Made by a program: the position numbers and the translations under genes
Notes under the pieces: model-generated
What the model saw: the letters and a program-made list of their open reading frames with translations, nothing else
Told to the model about the DNA's origin: nothing
The model's database searches: none
In this document: positions 51,779-59,925 of the stretch, piece after piece
Numbering within the stretch: the first letter of the stretch is position 1
How the letters are laid out: each line of letters starts with the position of its first letter
Origin: Streptomyces griseorubiginosus
GTDB lineage: Bacteria > Actinomycetota > Actinomycetes > Streptomycetales > Streptomycetaceae
DNA length: 64,000 bases
NCBI RefSeq assembly: GCF_001514195.1
Contig: NZ_KQ948734.1
Location: forward strand, 278,462 to 342,461
Direction of reading: 5' to 3'

Positions 51779-52843
51779 ATGACACCCCCGGAGCCCGCTG
51801 AAACCCGGACGACTTCCCCTGCGGTGGGGCGGTCGCAGCAGACCGCGACCCTCGCCGAGATCGCTCGGGAGGCCGGCGTATCGGCGCCGACAGTTTCGAA
51901 GGTCCTCAACGGCAGGGCCGATGTCGCGCCCGCGACCCGTGCCCGCGTCGAGGACCTGCTGCGTGCGCACGGCTACCGGCGCCGGCGCGCCGAGGCGAGC
52001 CGTTCGCCCCTGATCGACCTGGTCTTCCACGAGTTGGAGAGCGCATGGGCGATGGAGGTGATCCGGGGTGTGGAGAACGTGGCCCGGGACGCCGGGCTCA
52101 GCGTGGTGCTGAGCGAGAGCGCGGGACGGCTCACCCCCGGCCGTACCTGGGCCGACCAGGTCGCCGCCCGTCGCCCCTACGGCGTGGTCCTCGTGCTGTC
52201 CGGGCTCGACGAGTCCCAGCGCGCGCTGCTGGGCAGCAGGTCGATCCCGTTCGTGGTGATGGACCCGGCCGGCGATCCGGGCGCCGACGTGCCCTCGATC
52301 GGTGCCACCAACTGGCAGGGCGGGCTCGCCGCCACCCGGCACCTGGTCGACCTCGGGCACCGGCGGATCGGCGCGATCACCGGGCCCTCCCGGATGATGT
52401 GCAGCCGCGCCCGCGTCGACGGCTACCGGGCCGCCCTGGAGACCGCCGGGCTGCCGGTCGACCCCGGGCTGATCATGCCCGGCGACTTCCACCACGAGAC
52501 CGGCTACCGCCGGGGCCTGGAACTGCTGCGCCGCCCGGACCGGCCCACCGCGGTCTTCGCCGGCAACGACCTCCAGGCGCTCGGCCTGTACGAGGCCGCG
52601 CGCGAGCTGGGGCTGCGCATCCCGGAGGACCTGAGCGTGGTCGGGTTCGACGACCTGCCGGTGGCGCGCTGGGTGGGGCCGCCGCTGACGACGGTCCGGC
52701 AACCCCTGACCGAGATGGCCGAGGCCGCCGCCAAGCTGGTCCTCGACCTGGGCCGCGACGCCGACACCCCGGCGGCGACACGAGTCGAACTGGCAACAAG
52801 CCTGGTGGTCCGCAGCAGCACGGGGTCGCCTCCGGCGGGGTGA
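51779..52843 (+). CDS. LacI-family transcriptional regulator
   Basis: 354 residues. The helix-turn-helix TLAEIAREAGVSAPTVSKVLNG lies at about 23-44, with a hinge after YRRRRAEA. The periplasmic-binding-like domain (70-345) contains DLGHRRIGAITGP and SVVGFDDLP. ATG 51779. It probably represses the adjacent GH3 gene and responds to a sugar. Confidence 0.93.
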   Translation: MTPPEPAETRTTSPAVGRSQQTATLAEIAREAGVSAPTVSKVLNGRADVAPATRARVEDLLRAHGYRRRRAEASRSPLIDLVFHELESAWAMEVIRGVENVARDAGLSVVLSESAGRLTPGRTWADQVAARRPYGVVLVLSGLDESQRALLGSRSIPFVVMDPAGDPGADVPSIGATNWQGGLAATRHLVDLGHRRIGAITGPSRMMCSRARVDGYRAALETAGLPVDPGLIMPGDFHHETGYRRGLELLRRPDRPTAVFAGNDLQALGLYEAARELGLRIPEDLSVVGFDDLPVARWVGPPLTTVRQPLTEMAEAAAKLVLDLGRDADTPAATRVELATSLVVRSSTGSPPAG

Positions 52844-53338
52844 GCGGGGTGCCGTGACGGGGTGGGTTGGTGGGCCCGGGTGCTGGTGTGGGCGGTGAGT
52901 CGGGGCGCCGGGGGTGGAAGGGGCCGCTCGGGGTGGGTCTGTGCTGACTCCGGCGACCGGTTTGCAGGGGGCGCTTTCCGCGGCCCGGCGCGGCGCGGCG
53001 CGGCATGCCGTGGGGGTCTGCCCCGACAGGGCCGTGCTGCCTCCCGCGGTCGGTGTGCCGTATCGGCGGCGCTTTCCGCGACGCGGTCGGTGTCCTGCGG
53101 CAGGTCGGAGCGGTGTCGCGCTGAGGAGGAGAGGGCCTGGTCGGGCCGCCCGCGGCCGCAACCGGCCTCCTCGCACGCACCCCTCTCCGAAGCCAGTCGG
53201 ATGTGTGACCGAAACTTTCGGCGGGCCATTCGGACGCCCGCCATCCCCCGTGACACCGGGATGAGAAGTCTGAGAATTTCCGAAGTAATGGGGTCTCGAG
53301 GTTCCTGCCCGTAATAATTCGGACTTACGTTCTTGCCC
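52844..53338. other. 495-base gene-free stretch between lacI-type gene and LCP gene
   Basis: It contains direct repeats: a 13-mer GGCGCTTTCCGCG at 52970 and 53068, an 11-mer GCGGTCGGTGT at 53046 and 53083, and a run of GCGCG steps near 52985-53005. A perfect palindrome CCGAAACTTTCGG lies at 53209-53221 and a TAATAAT -10-like element at 53312-53318. No convincing gene is seen. Confidence 0.6.
53209..53221. promoter_or_regulatory. palindrome CCGAAACTTTCGG
   Basis: A perfect 13-base palindrome of the CGAAA-N-TTTCG type, about 120 bases before the LCP gene. It resembles the motif at 51688 but with different spacing. It is known in Streptomyces for xylan/cellulose-type regulators, so it may be a second target of the neighbouring LacI-family protein. 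Confidence 0.55.
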
Positions 53339-54388
53339 GTGACGGGACAGAACGGGGACGGGGACGCCGGGAGAAGACCAGGTCGGCGGCCGGGGGTGTG
53401 GAAGGTCGCCGGCCTCGCTTTCGCGGGTCTGCTGGTGGTGGGCGCGGGGGCGGCCGGCTGGGCCTACTGGCATCTCAACAACAACATCAAGAGCGTCGAC
53501 ATCAACACCGCGCTCGGCGACGACCGACCCCCCAGGGCAACCCCGTCCACCGAGCCCTCCGCCACGACGGCCGCCCTCCCCACCGAGGCGGTCAACATCC
53601 TGGTCCTCGGCTCCGACTCACGCAGCGGCAAGGAGAACAAGGCGCTCGGCGGCGGCGACAGCACCGGCGCCCGCTCCGACACCGCGATGGTCGTGCACGT
53701 CGACGCCGGACGCACCGGGGCCACGATCGTCAGCATCCCCCGCGACACCCTCGTCACCCGCCCCTCCTGCCCCCTCAAGAGCGGCGGCTCCTCGGCGGTG
53801 GCGTACGGCGCGATGTTCAACAGCGCCTACTCGGTGGGCGGTCCGGTGTGCGCCGTGAAGACCGTCGAGTCGCTCACCGACATCCGCATGGACCACTACC
53901 TGGAGATCGACTTCTCCGGCTTCGCGAAGCTGGTGAACGCCCTCGGCGGGGTCACGGTCACCACGGACGAGGACATCGACGACGACGACAGCCACCTGCA
54001 CCTGAAGGCGGGCACCCACCACCTGGACGGCAAGACGGCCCTCGCGCTCGCCCGCACCCGGCACGGCATAGGCGACGGCAGCGACCTGGGCCGCATAGGC
54101 CTCCAGCAGACCCTCGTGAAGGCCCTGCTGGAGCAGATGGCCTCCACGAACCTCCTGACCAGCCCCACCAGGCTGTACACCGTCGCCGACGCGATCACCG
54201 GCAGCATCACCACCGACACCGGTCTCGCCTCCCTGTCCGATCTCATCGACCTGGGCGAGAGCCTGAAGGGCCTGCCGAGCGGCGAGGTGCGGACGGTGAC
54301 CATGCCGGTGGTGCCCGCGCCCTCGAACCCCAACCGGGTGGTGGCCGAGGAGCCCGCCGCGAGCAAGCTCTGGAAGTCCCTCCGCTGA
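53339..54388 (+). CDS. LytR-CpsA-Psr (LCP) family glycopolymer ligase
   Basis: Predicted to attach teichoic acids or other anionic polymers to peptidoglycan. The product is 349 residues from GTG 53339 (TTG 53333 possible). A single membrane span, VAGLAFAGLLVVGAGAAGWAY, lies at about 23-43. The LCP domain (about 85-270) has ILVLGSDSRSG and IVSIPRDTLV with the catalytic Arg/Asp residues. No ribosome site is visible, and a TAATAAT box 21 bases upstream suggests a very short leader. Confidence 0.9.
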   Translation: MTGQNGDGDAGRRPGRRPGVWKVAGLAFAGLLVVGAGAAGWAYWHLNNNIKSVDINTALGDDRPPRATPSTEPSATTAALPTEAVNILVLGSDSRSGKENKALGGGDSTGARSDTAMVVHVDAGRTGATIVSIPRDTLVTRPSCPLKSGGSSAVAYGAMFNSAYSVGGPVCAVKTVESLTDIRMDHYLEIDFSGFAKLVNALGGVTVTTDEDIDDDDSHLHLKAGTHHLDGKTALALARTRHGIGDGSDLGRIGLQQTLVKALLEQMASTNLLTSPTRLYTVADAITGSITTDTGLASLSDLIDLGESLKGLPSGEVRTVTMPVVPAPSNPNRVVAEEPAASKLWKSLR

Positions 54389-54518
54389 ACTCTCACGGAG
54401 TTCCCGCCGGGTTCCCGCTGACGTGTGCACCGAAAAAACTGGATGACTGCTGCAACCAGCGCGCGTCCAGTGATGTCTGTTGCGGTGACCACATTGCAGT
54501 AACCAGGGGGAAACACAG

Positions 54519-55925
54519 ATGTCCAACTCGCGTGCGTACAAAGCCTGGTCCGTACCGCTGATCGCCGGAGTGCTCGCACTCGGCGGCATCCCCGCCCTCG
54601 CCGGCAGCGCCTCGGCGGCCGAGTCGAAGGCCGTCCAGGACGACTTCAACGGCGACGGCTACAAGGACCTCGCCGTCGGCGCCCCGATCGCCACCATCGG
54701 CGGCAAGAAGGGGGCGGGCTACGTCACCGTCATGTACGGCGGCCCGCACGGCCTGACCAAGGACAGCCGCACCGTCATCAGCCGCTCGACCAGCGGCATC
54801 CCGGGCGATCCCACCGCGGGCGAGAACTTCGGCCACCAGCTGTCCACGGGGGACCTGGACGGCGACGGCCGCACCGACCTGATCATCGGGACGGCGGCCT
54901 CGAACCGGGACGCGGTCGTCGTCTGGGGATCCAAGGAGGGCCTGTCCGGCGCGGTGTCGGTGCCCGCGGCCACCACCCAGGCGGGCGACTTCGACGGCGA
55001 CAGCTGGCCGGACCTGGTCCTGTTCCGCGGCGGCCGTGCCCCGGGCGACGACCCGCTCGGCACCGAGGCCACCATCTGGCGGGGCCCCATCTCCCGGGAC
55101 GGGAAGCCGACCGCCAAGCAGGACTTCGGCTCGCCCAAGGTGGAGCCCTACGACGTGATGTACGCGAACGCCGGGGACGTCAACGGCGACGGCCGCGACG
55201 ACCTCGCGCTGACCGTCTACATCGGCGAGGGCGGCGTCGGCTCCCAGCTGTACCTGGCCAACGCCTCCGGAGGCTTCACCTACGCCGACTCCCCCCAGGG
55301 CAGCGGCCAGGTGGCCTTCGGCGACGTCAACGGCGACGGATTCGACGACGTCGTCCGGGGCGTCCCCGACGACTCCTCGGTCACCGTGGCACTCGGCTCG
55401 GCCTCCGGTCTGAAGCCGGCGTCGACCTGGAAGTCGTACAGCCAGGACACCGCGGGAGTCCCGGGCGCCAAGGAGGGGGACGACCGCTTCGGCGACGCGG
55501 TGGCCGCCGGTGACGTCAACCACGACGGTTACGCCGACGTGGCCGTGGGCTCGCCCGGTGAGAAGCTCGGCGACAAGCAGGGCGCCGGCATGGTCAACGT
55601 CCTCTACGGCGGTCGCGGCGGTCTGACCGGCACGGGTGCCCAGGGCTTCACCCAGGACACCGACGGCGTCCCCGGGGCAGTGGAGTCGGGCGACCAGTTC
55701 GGTGGCGCGGTCAGCGTCCTCGACATCAACGGCAACGCCTATGCGGACCTCGCGGCGGGGGCGCCCGGCGAGAACGGGGTCGAGGGCGCGAACGCCGGCG
55801 AAGGCGCGGTCTGGTCGCTGCGCGGGCGTCCGACCGGCATCGTGACGGACGCCGCGTTCACCTTCGGACCCCGCACGGTCGGTGCCCCGGTCGAGCGGGC
55901 GACCTTCGGCGGCTCGCTGTCGTAG
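54519..55925 (+). CDS. secreted FG-GAP (integrin-alpha-like) repeat protein
   Basis: 468 residues. A signal peptide ends near SASAA (about 34). Repeats from about 40 to 440 with calcium-binding DFNGDGYKD, DLDGDGRTD, DVNGDGRDD, DVNGDGFDD and DVNHDGYAD form a beta-propeller. It probably binds a surface or polysaccharide ligand. The gap upstream holds repeated CTGxTGCAACC-like elements. A strong inverted repeat follows the gene. Confidence 0.9.
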   Translation: MSNSRAYKAWSVPLIAGVLALGGIPALAGSASAAESKAVQDDFNGDGYKDLAVGAPIATIGGKKGAGYVTVMYGGPHGLTKDSRTVISRSTSGIPGDPTAGENFGHQLSTGDLDGDGRTDLIIGTAASNRDAVVVWGSKEGLSGAVSVPAATTQAGDFDGDSWPDLVLFRGGRAPGDDPLGTEATIWRGPISRDGKPTAKQDFGSPKVEPYDVMYANAGDVNGDGRDDLALTVYIGEGGVGSQLYLANASGGFTYADSPQGSGQVAFGDVNGDGFDDVVRGVPDDSSVTVALGSASGLKPASTWKSYSQDTAGVPGAKEGDDRFGDAVAAGDVNHDGYADVAVGSPGEKLGDKQGAGMVNVLYGGRGGLTGTGAQGFTQDTDGVPGAVESGDQFGGAVSVLDINGNAYADLAAGAPGENGVEGANAGEGAVWSLRGRPTGIVTDAAFTFGPRTVGAPVERATFGGSLS

Positions 55926-55943
55926 CAGGTCAGGACGATGATG

Positions 55944-56001
55944 AAGGGCCCGGGAAAAATTCTCCGAAGAAATCCGCGGAGTCTGTCGATCCCGGGCCCT
56001 T
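55944..56001 (+). terminator. terminator after FG-GAP gene
   Basis: A 12-bp perfect outer stem, AAGGGCCCGGGA facing TCCCGGGCCCTT, encloses an inner CTCCG/CGGAG hairpin. Arms are 55944-55955 and 55990-56001. Confidence 0.75.
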
Positions 56002-56062
56002 CCGATCGACGCACTGGTGAGAGGCCGGGAAGGACCGGCCCCGCAGCGACCGAGGAGTCACC

Positions 56063-56419
56063 ATGCCGCGTTACCTGTCGATGGTCCAGATCGACGAGAA
56101 GACCGCCCCCGCCGAGGGTCCCTCCGAAGCCCTGATGCAGCGCATGGGCGAGCTGATCGAGGAGATGACGAAGGCCGGGGTGCTGCTGGACACCGCCGGA
56201 CTGACGCCGACCGCGCAGGGCGCCCGGGTCCGCTGGGAGAAGGGCGAGCTGTCGGTGACCGACGGGCCCTTCACCGAGGCCAAGGAGGTCGTCGGCGGGT
56301 ACGCGATCGTGCAGGCCAAGGACATGGCCGAGGCGATCGAGTGGACCAAGCGCTTCCTGAAGGTCCACGAGGAGCACTGGACGGTCACCTGCGAGGTGCG
56401 GGAGATCGCGGAGGGCTGA
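56063..56419 (+). CDS. YCII-related (DGPF) family protein
   Basis: 118 residues. The signature VTDGPFTEAKEVVGGYAI is at about 72-89. DGPF proteins lie upstream of ECF42 sigma factors and are thought to be functionally linked to them; here the sigma gene starts 47 bases later. No catalytic role has been proven for them. Confidence 0.9.
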   Translation: MPRYLSMVQIDEKTAPAEGPSEALMQRMGELIEEMTKAGVLLDTAGLTPTAQGARVRWEKGELSVTDGPFTEAKEVVGGYAIVQAKDMAEAIEWTKRFLKVHEEHWTVTCEVREIAEG

Positions 56420-56466
56420 GCCGCCTTCCTTGGCTCGGGGACCGCACGGGTGTCGAATGGGGGGCT

Positions 56467-57735
56467 GTGACCACCTCACAGCCCTCCCGCACCGACGCCC
56501 GCACCTCCGTCGAGACCGTCTTCCGTCTGGAGTCGCCCCGGATCATCGCCGGCGTCACCCGGGTCGTCCGGGACGTCGGCATCGCCGAGGAACTCGCCCA
56601 GGACGCGCTGGTCGCGGCGCTGGAGCAGTGGCCGCGCGACGGCGTCCCGGACAACCCGGGCGCCTGGCTCATGGCCATCGCGCGGCGCAAGGCCGTGGAC
56701 CTGGTCCGGCGCCGCGAGAACTACGCCCGCAAGCTGGCCGAGATCGGCCGGGACCTGTCGGAGACCGCCCCGCCCGAGGAGCCGTCCGACCCCGAGGACA
56801 TCGACGACGACCTGCTCAGGCTCGTCTTCACCACCTGTCACCCGGTGCTGTCCGCGGAGGCCCGCACCGCGCTCACCCTGCGCCTGCTCGGCGGCCTCAC
56901 CACCCCCGAGATCGCCCGCGCGTTCCTGGTCCCGGAGGCCACGGTCGCCCAGCGCATCGTGCGCGCCAAGCGGACCCTCGCCACGAAGAACATCGCCTTC
57001 GAGGTGCCGTACGGCCCCGACCGCGAGGCCCGCCTGGGCTCGGTCCTGGACGTCATCTACCTGATCTTCAACGAGGGCTACGCGGCCACCGCGGGCGACG
57101 ACTGGCTGCGCCCCTCCCTGTGCGAGGACGCCCTGCGCCTGGCCCGGCTGCTGTCCGCCCTGATGCCCAAGGAACCCGAAGTGCACGGCCTGGCGGCCCT
57201 GTTGGAGTTCCAGGCCTCCCGGACGGCCGCCCGCACCGGACCGCGCGGCGAACCCGTCCTCCTCAAGGACCAGAACCGCAGCCGCTGGAACCGCATGCTC
57301 GTCGCCCGCGGCATCAAGGCCCTGTCCCGCGCCGAGGCCACTGCCGTCGGCGTCCCCGGCCCCTACGTCCTCCAGGCGGGCATCGCCGCCTGCCACGCGC
57401 ACGCGTACTCCTACGAGGAGACCGACTGGCGGGCGATCGCCACCCTCTACGCCCTGCTCGCCGCCCGCGCCCCCTCCCCGGTCGTCGAACTCAACCGCGC
57501 GGTCGCCGTCTCCATGGCCGAGGGCCCGGCCCCGGCCCTGGAGATCGTCGACGCGCTCACCGGCGAACCCGCCTTGCACGACTACCACTTGCTGCCGAGC
57601 GTCCGCGGCGACCTCCTCGCCCGCCTCGGCCGTACGACGGAGGCCCGGGCCGAGTTCGAACGCGCGGCCGCGCTGACGCGCAACGAGCGCGAGCGTGAGC
57701 TGCTCCTGGAGCGGGCCAGGGGATGCGGATCGTGA
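56467..57735 (+). CDS. ECF42-type RNA polymerase sigma factor
   Basis: 422 residues. Sigma region 2 (about 15-85) and region 4 (about 125-170, LTTPEIARAFLVPEATVAQRIVRAKRTL) are followed by a long C-terminal extension of about 245 residues with TPR-like helical repeats (LYALLAARAPSPVVELNRAVAVSMAEG). That extension defines the ECF42 group, which lacks an anti-sigma factor. GTG start. The stop lies in a 17-bp tandem triplication. Confidence 0.93.
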   Translation: MTTSQPSRTDARTSVETVFRLESPRIIAGVTRVVRDVGIAEELAQDALVAALEQWPRDGVPDNPGAWLMAIARRKAVDLVRRRENYARKLAEIGRDLSETAPPEEPSDPEDIDDDLLRLVFTTCHPVLSAEARTALTLRLLGGLTTPEIARAFLVPEATVAQRIVRAKRTLATKNIAFEVPYGPDREARLGSVLDVIYLIFNEGYAATAGDDWLRPSLCEDALRLARLLSALMPKEPEVHGLAALLEFQASRTAARTGPRGEPVLLKDQNRSRWNRMLVARGIKALSRAEATAVGVPGPYVLQAGIAACHAHAYSYEETDWRAIATLYALLAARAPSPVVELNRAVAVSMAEGPAPALEIVDALTGEPALHDYHLLPSVRGDLLARLGRTTEARAEFERAAALTRNERERELLLERARGCGS

Positions 57736-57775
57736 CCTGAAGCGGATCGTGACCTGAAGCGGATCTTGACCTGAA
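57725..57775 (+). repeat. 17-bp tandem triplication over the sigma-factor stop codon
   Basis: Units GCGGATCGTGACCTGAA at 57725-57741 and 57742-57758, and a copy with one change at 57759-57775. TGA of each unit falls in a different frame. The TGACCTGA core matches the triplication at 23241-23291 after the GtrA gene. Confidence 0.92.
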
Positions 57776-57882
57776 TTCGCACAGGTGTTTACGAGTAACT
57801 CGGTTCCCTCGCGTTTCCTTGCGAATTAAAGTGACACGGCCCCCTGTACGGGGGCTGTGACATCCCATGGGGGGACGACAAC

Positions 57883-59925
57883 TTGAGACAGACCATGCGC
57901 CGCCGTGCCGCGGCGCTCGCGACCGCGACGGCCCTCGCCGCGGTGGGCGCCCTGGCCGCCGCACCCGGCGCCACCGCCGACGACGCGGGCCCCTGGCCCG
58001 GCACCGAGGGCCGCATCCTGACCGACGGGCCGGTGCTCGTCGACACCGCCACCGGCAAGCAGACCGCCGTGCCCAACACCGCCGGCTGGTACGCCGCCTG
58101 GGCCCCGGACGGCAGCCGGCTGGTCACCTCCTGGAGCCAGATCACCAGCATCCGCCCCAGCGGCGGCTCGAAGTTCGACCTGCCCTGGGCCGAGGGCATG
58201 CGCTCCAGCGCCCAGTACCAGGACCTCGCCTTCTGGTGGGGCGGCCGTTACGTCGTCTTCTCCACCGGCGGCCAGCTCGCCTACGGCCCCTCCGACGCCT
58301 CCTGGGCACCCCGCCCCCTGCTGTCGTCGGCCCTGGAGCCGTCCACCGTCTGCGACACCGACCCGACGGTGAGCCCGTCCGGCAAGGTCGCCTTCGAACG
58401 CCGTATCAACTACGGCTGCTACGACAACGCGGGCGTGTACGTCTACGACCCGACGGCCAAGACGGTCAAGCGGGTCCTCGCCGACGCCGGGCAGCCCGCC
58501 TACTCGCCCGACGGCACCAAGCTGGCCTTCGTCCGCAAGGACGCCGACGGCAAGCAGCAGATCTTCACGGCCAAGGCCGACGGCACCGGCGTCCAGCAGC
58601 TCACCACCGGCCCGGGCTACGTCGCCAACCCGTCCTGGTCGCCCACCGGCAAGCGCATCGTCTTCGACGCGCACACCACGGGCGACAGCTCCGATGTGCA
58701 GACCACCGAGTACGCCGACGTGGCCACCGGTGAGCGCACGGCCGTCCCGGGCACCCCGCAGGGCAGCAACCCGAGCTGGCAGCCGCTGCGCAAGAACGAC
58801 ACCGCCCGGATCTGGGGTTCCGGCAGCACCCCGACCCCCGTCGCGGCCTCCCGCTGGACCTGGAACAAGGTCGGACAGCACGTCCCGGGCCTGATGGACG
58901 CCAAGGCGGCCGTGCTGACCAACCAGGACAGCACCGCGTACGCGCTGACCGCGCCCGCGCTGGCCGGCAAGAAGCAGGGGCCGGTCCTGGCCACCCCGAA
59001 GGGCGGACTGTCGGCGGCGGTGAAGGCCGAGCTGAAGCGGGTGCTGAAGCGGGGCGCCAACGTCTATCTCCTCGGCAACACGTCCGTGCTGAGCTCCGCG
59101 GTCACCTCCCAGGTGAAGGCCCTCGGCTTCACGCCCAAGCGGCTGACCGGCGCGGACCGCTTCGCCACCTCGGTGGCCGTGGCCAAGACGATCACCACCA
59201 GCCCGAAGTACGTGTTCCTGGCCTCGGGCACCGACGCCTACGCGTCCCTCCCGGCGGCCGCCGCGGCCGGCGCCGACGGCACGGGCAGCGCGGGCGGTCT
59301 GGTCCTCACCAACGGCAAGTCGCTGACGTCGTCGGTGAAGTCGTACCTCAACGGTCTGAATCCCAACAAGACCATGGTCATCCCGGTGGGTGCGGACGCC
59401 CGGTACGCGCTGACCCACACCAACTTCTCCCGGTGGCCCTCCACGTACTCGTACTACCCGATCTCGGGGAAGACGAGGGCGGCCCTCTCGGTGGCCGTCG
59501 CCAAGTTCTGGTGGACCACGCCGAGCAACGTGGCGCTCGCCTACTCCAGTTCCTGGCGCGACGGGCTGTCGGCGGCCGGGGCGATGAACGTCTTCGGGCC
59601 GGTGCTGTGGACTTCCCGCGCCTCTCTCTCGTCCGAGGTGACGAGCTATCTGCTGCGTGAGTCCGCGAGCACCAACACCGTGGTCGCCTTCGGCGGTACG
59701 GGCAACCTCTCGGCGAGCACCCTCGCTTCGGCGGGCGCCTCGGTCGCCGCGAACAGCGCCCAGGTCGTCTACACGCCGTTCCGCAACGGCGACGAGCCGG
59801 CGAGCAGCCGTGCCGCCGCCCTGCGCACCGGCGGCGACGCGACCCTGAACGCCACCGCGGCCCGGACCGGCCCGGTCGGCGCCGACCCGCACCTGGAGTC
59901 GCTCAGGACGGTCCAGCACCAGTGA
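57883..59925 (+). CDS. secreted PD40-propeller plus cell-wall-binding (CWB2) protein
   Basis: 680 residues. A signal peptide (RRRAAALATATALAAVGALA) ends near residue 33. TolB-like PD40 repeats (WAPDGSRLVTSW, YSPDGTKLAFVRKD, WSPTGKRIVFDAH) span about 40-310. CWB2 repeats (KALGFTPKRLTGADRFATSVAVAK) span about 340-640. It should be displayed on the cell wall. I chose the TTG at 57883 because GGGGGGAC lies 7 bases before it; ATG 57895 is the alternative. It overlaps the convergent methyltransferase gene by 23 bases. Confidence 0.88.
   Translation: MRQTMRRRAAALATATALAAVGALAAAPGATADDAGPWPGTEGRILTDGPVLVDTATGKQTAVPNTAGWYAAWAPDGSRLVTSWSQITSIRPSGGSKFDLPWAEGMRSSAQYQDLAFWWGGRYVVFSTGGQLAYGPSDASWAPRPLLSSALEPSTVCDTDPTVSPSGKVAFERRINYGCYDNAGVYVYDPTAKTVKRVLADAGQPAYSPDGTKLAFVRKDADGKQQIFTAKADGTGVQQLTTGPGYVANPSWSPTGKRIVFDAHTTGDSSDVQTTEYADVATGERTAVPGTPQGSNPSWQPLRKNDTARIWGSGSTPTPVAASRWTWNKVGQHVPGLMDAKAAVLTNQDSTAYALTAPALAGKKQGPVLATPKGGLSAAVKAELKRVLKRGANVYLLGNTSVLSSAVTSQVKALGFTPKRLTGADRFATSVAVAKTITTSPKYVFLASGTDAYASLPAAAAAGADGTGSAGGLVLTNGKSLTSSVKSYLNGLNPNKTMVIPVGADARYALTHTNFSRWPSTYSYYPISGKTRAALSVAVAKFWWTTPSNVALAYSSSWRDGLSAAGAMNVFGPVLWTSRASLSSEVTSYLLRESASTNTVVAFGGTGNLSASTLASAGASVAANSAQVVYTPFRNGDEPASSRAAALRTGGDATLNATAARTGPVGADPHLESLRTVQHQ

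Noticed and set aside
52860..53314. Short genes in the gap between the LacI-family and LCP genes
   Set aside because: Several frames are open but all read Gly/Arg-rich text without ribosome sites or family resemblance.
57826..59919. A 697-codon minus-strand frame opposite the PD40-CWB2 gene
   Set aside because: It is a GC-driven shadow with Val/Arg/Gly-rich text and no start signal.
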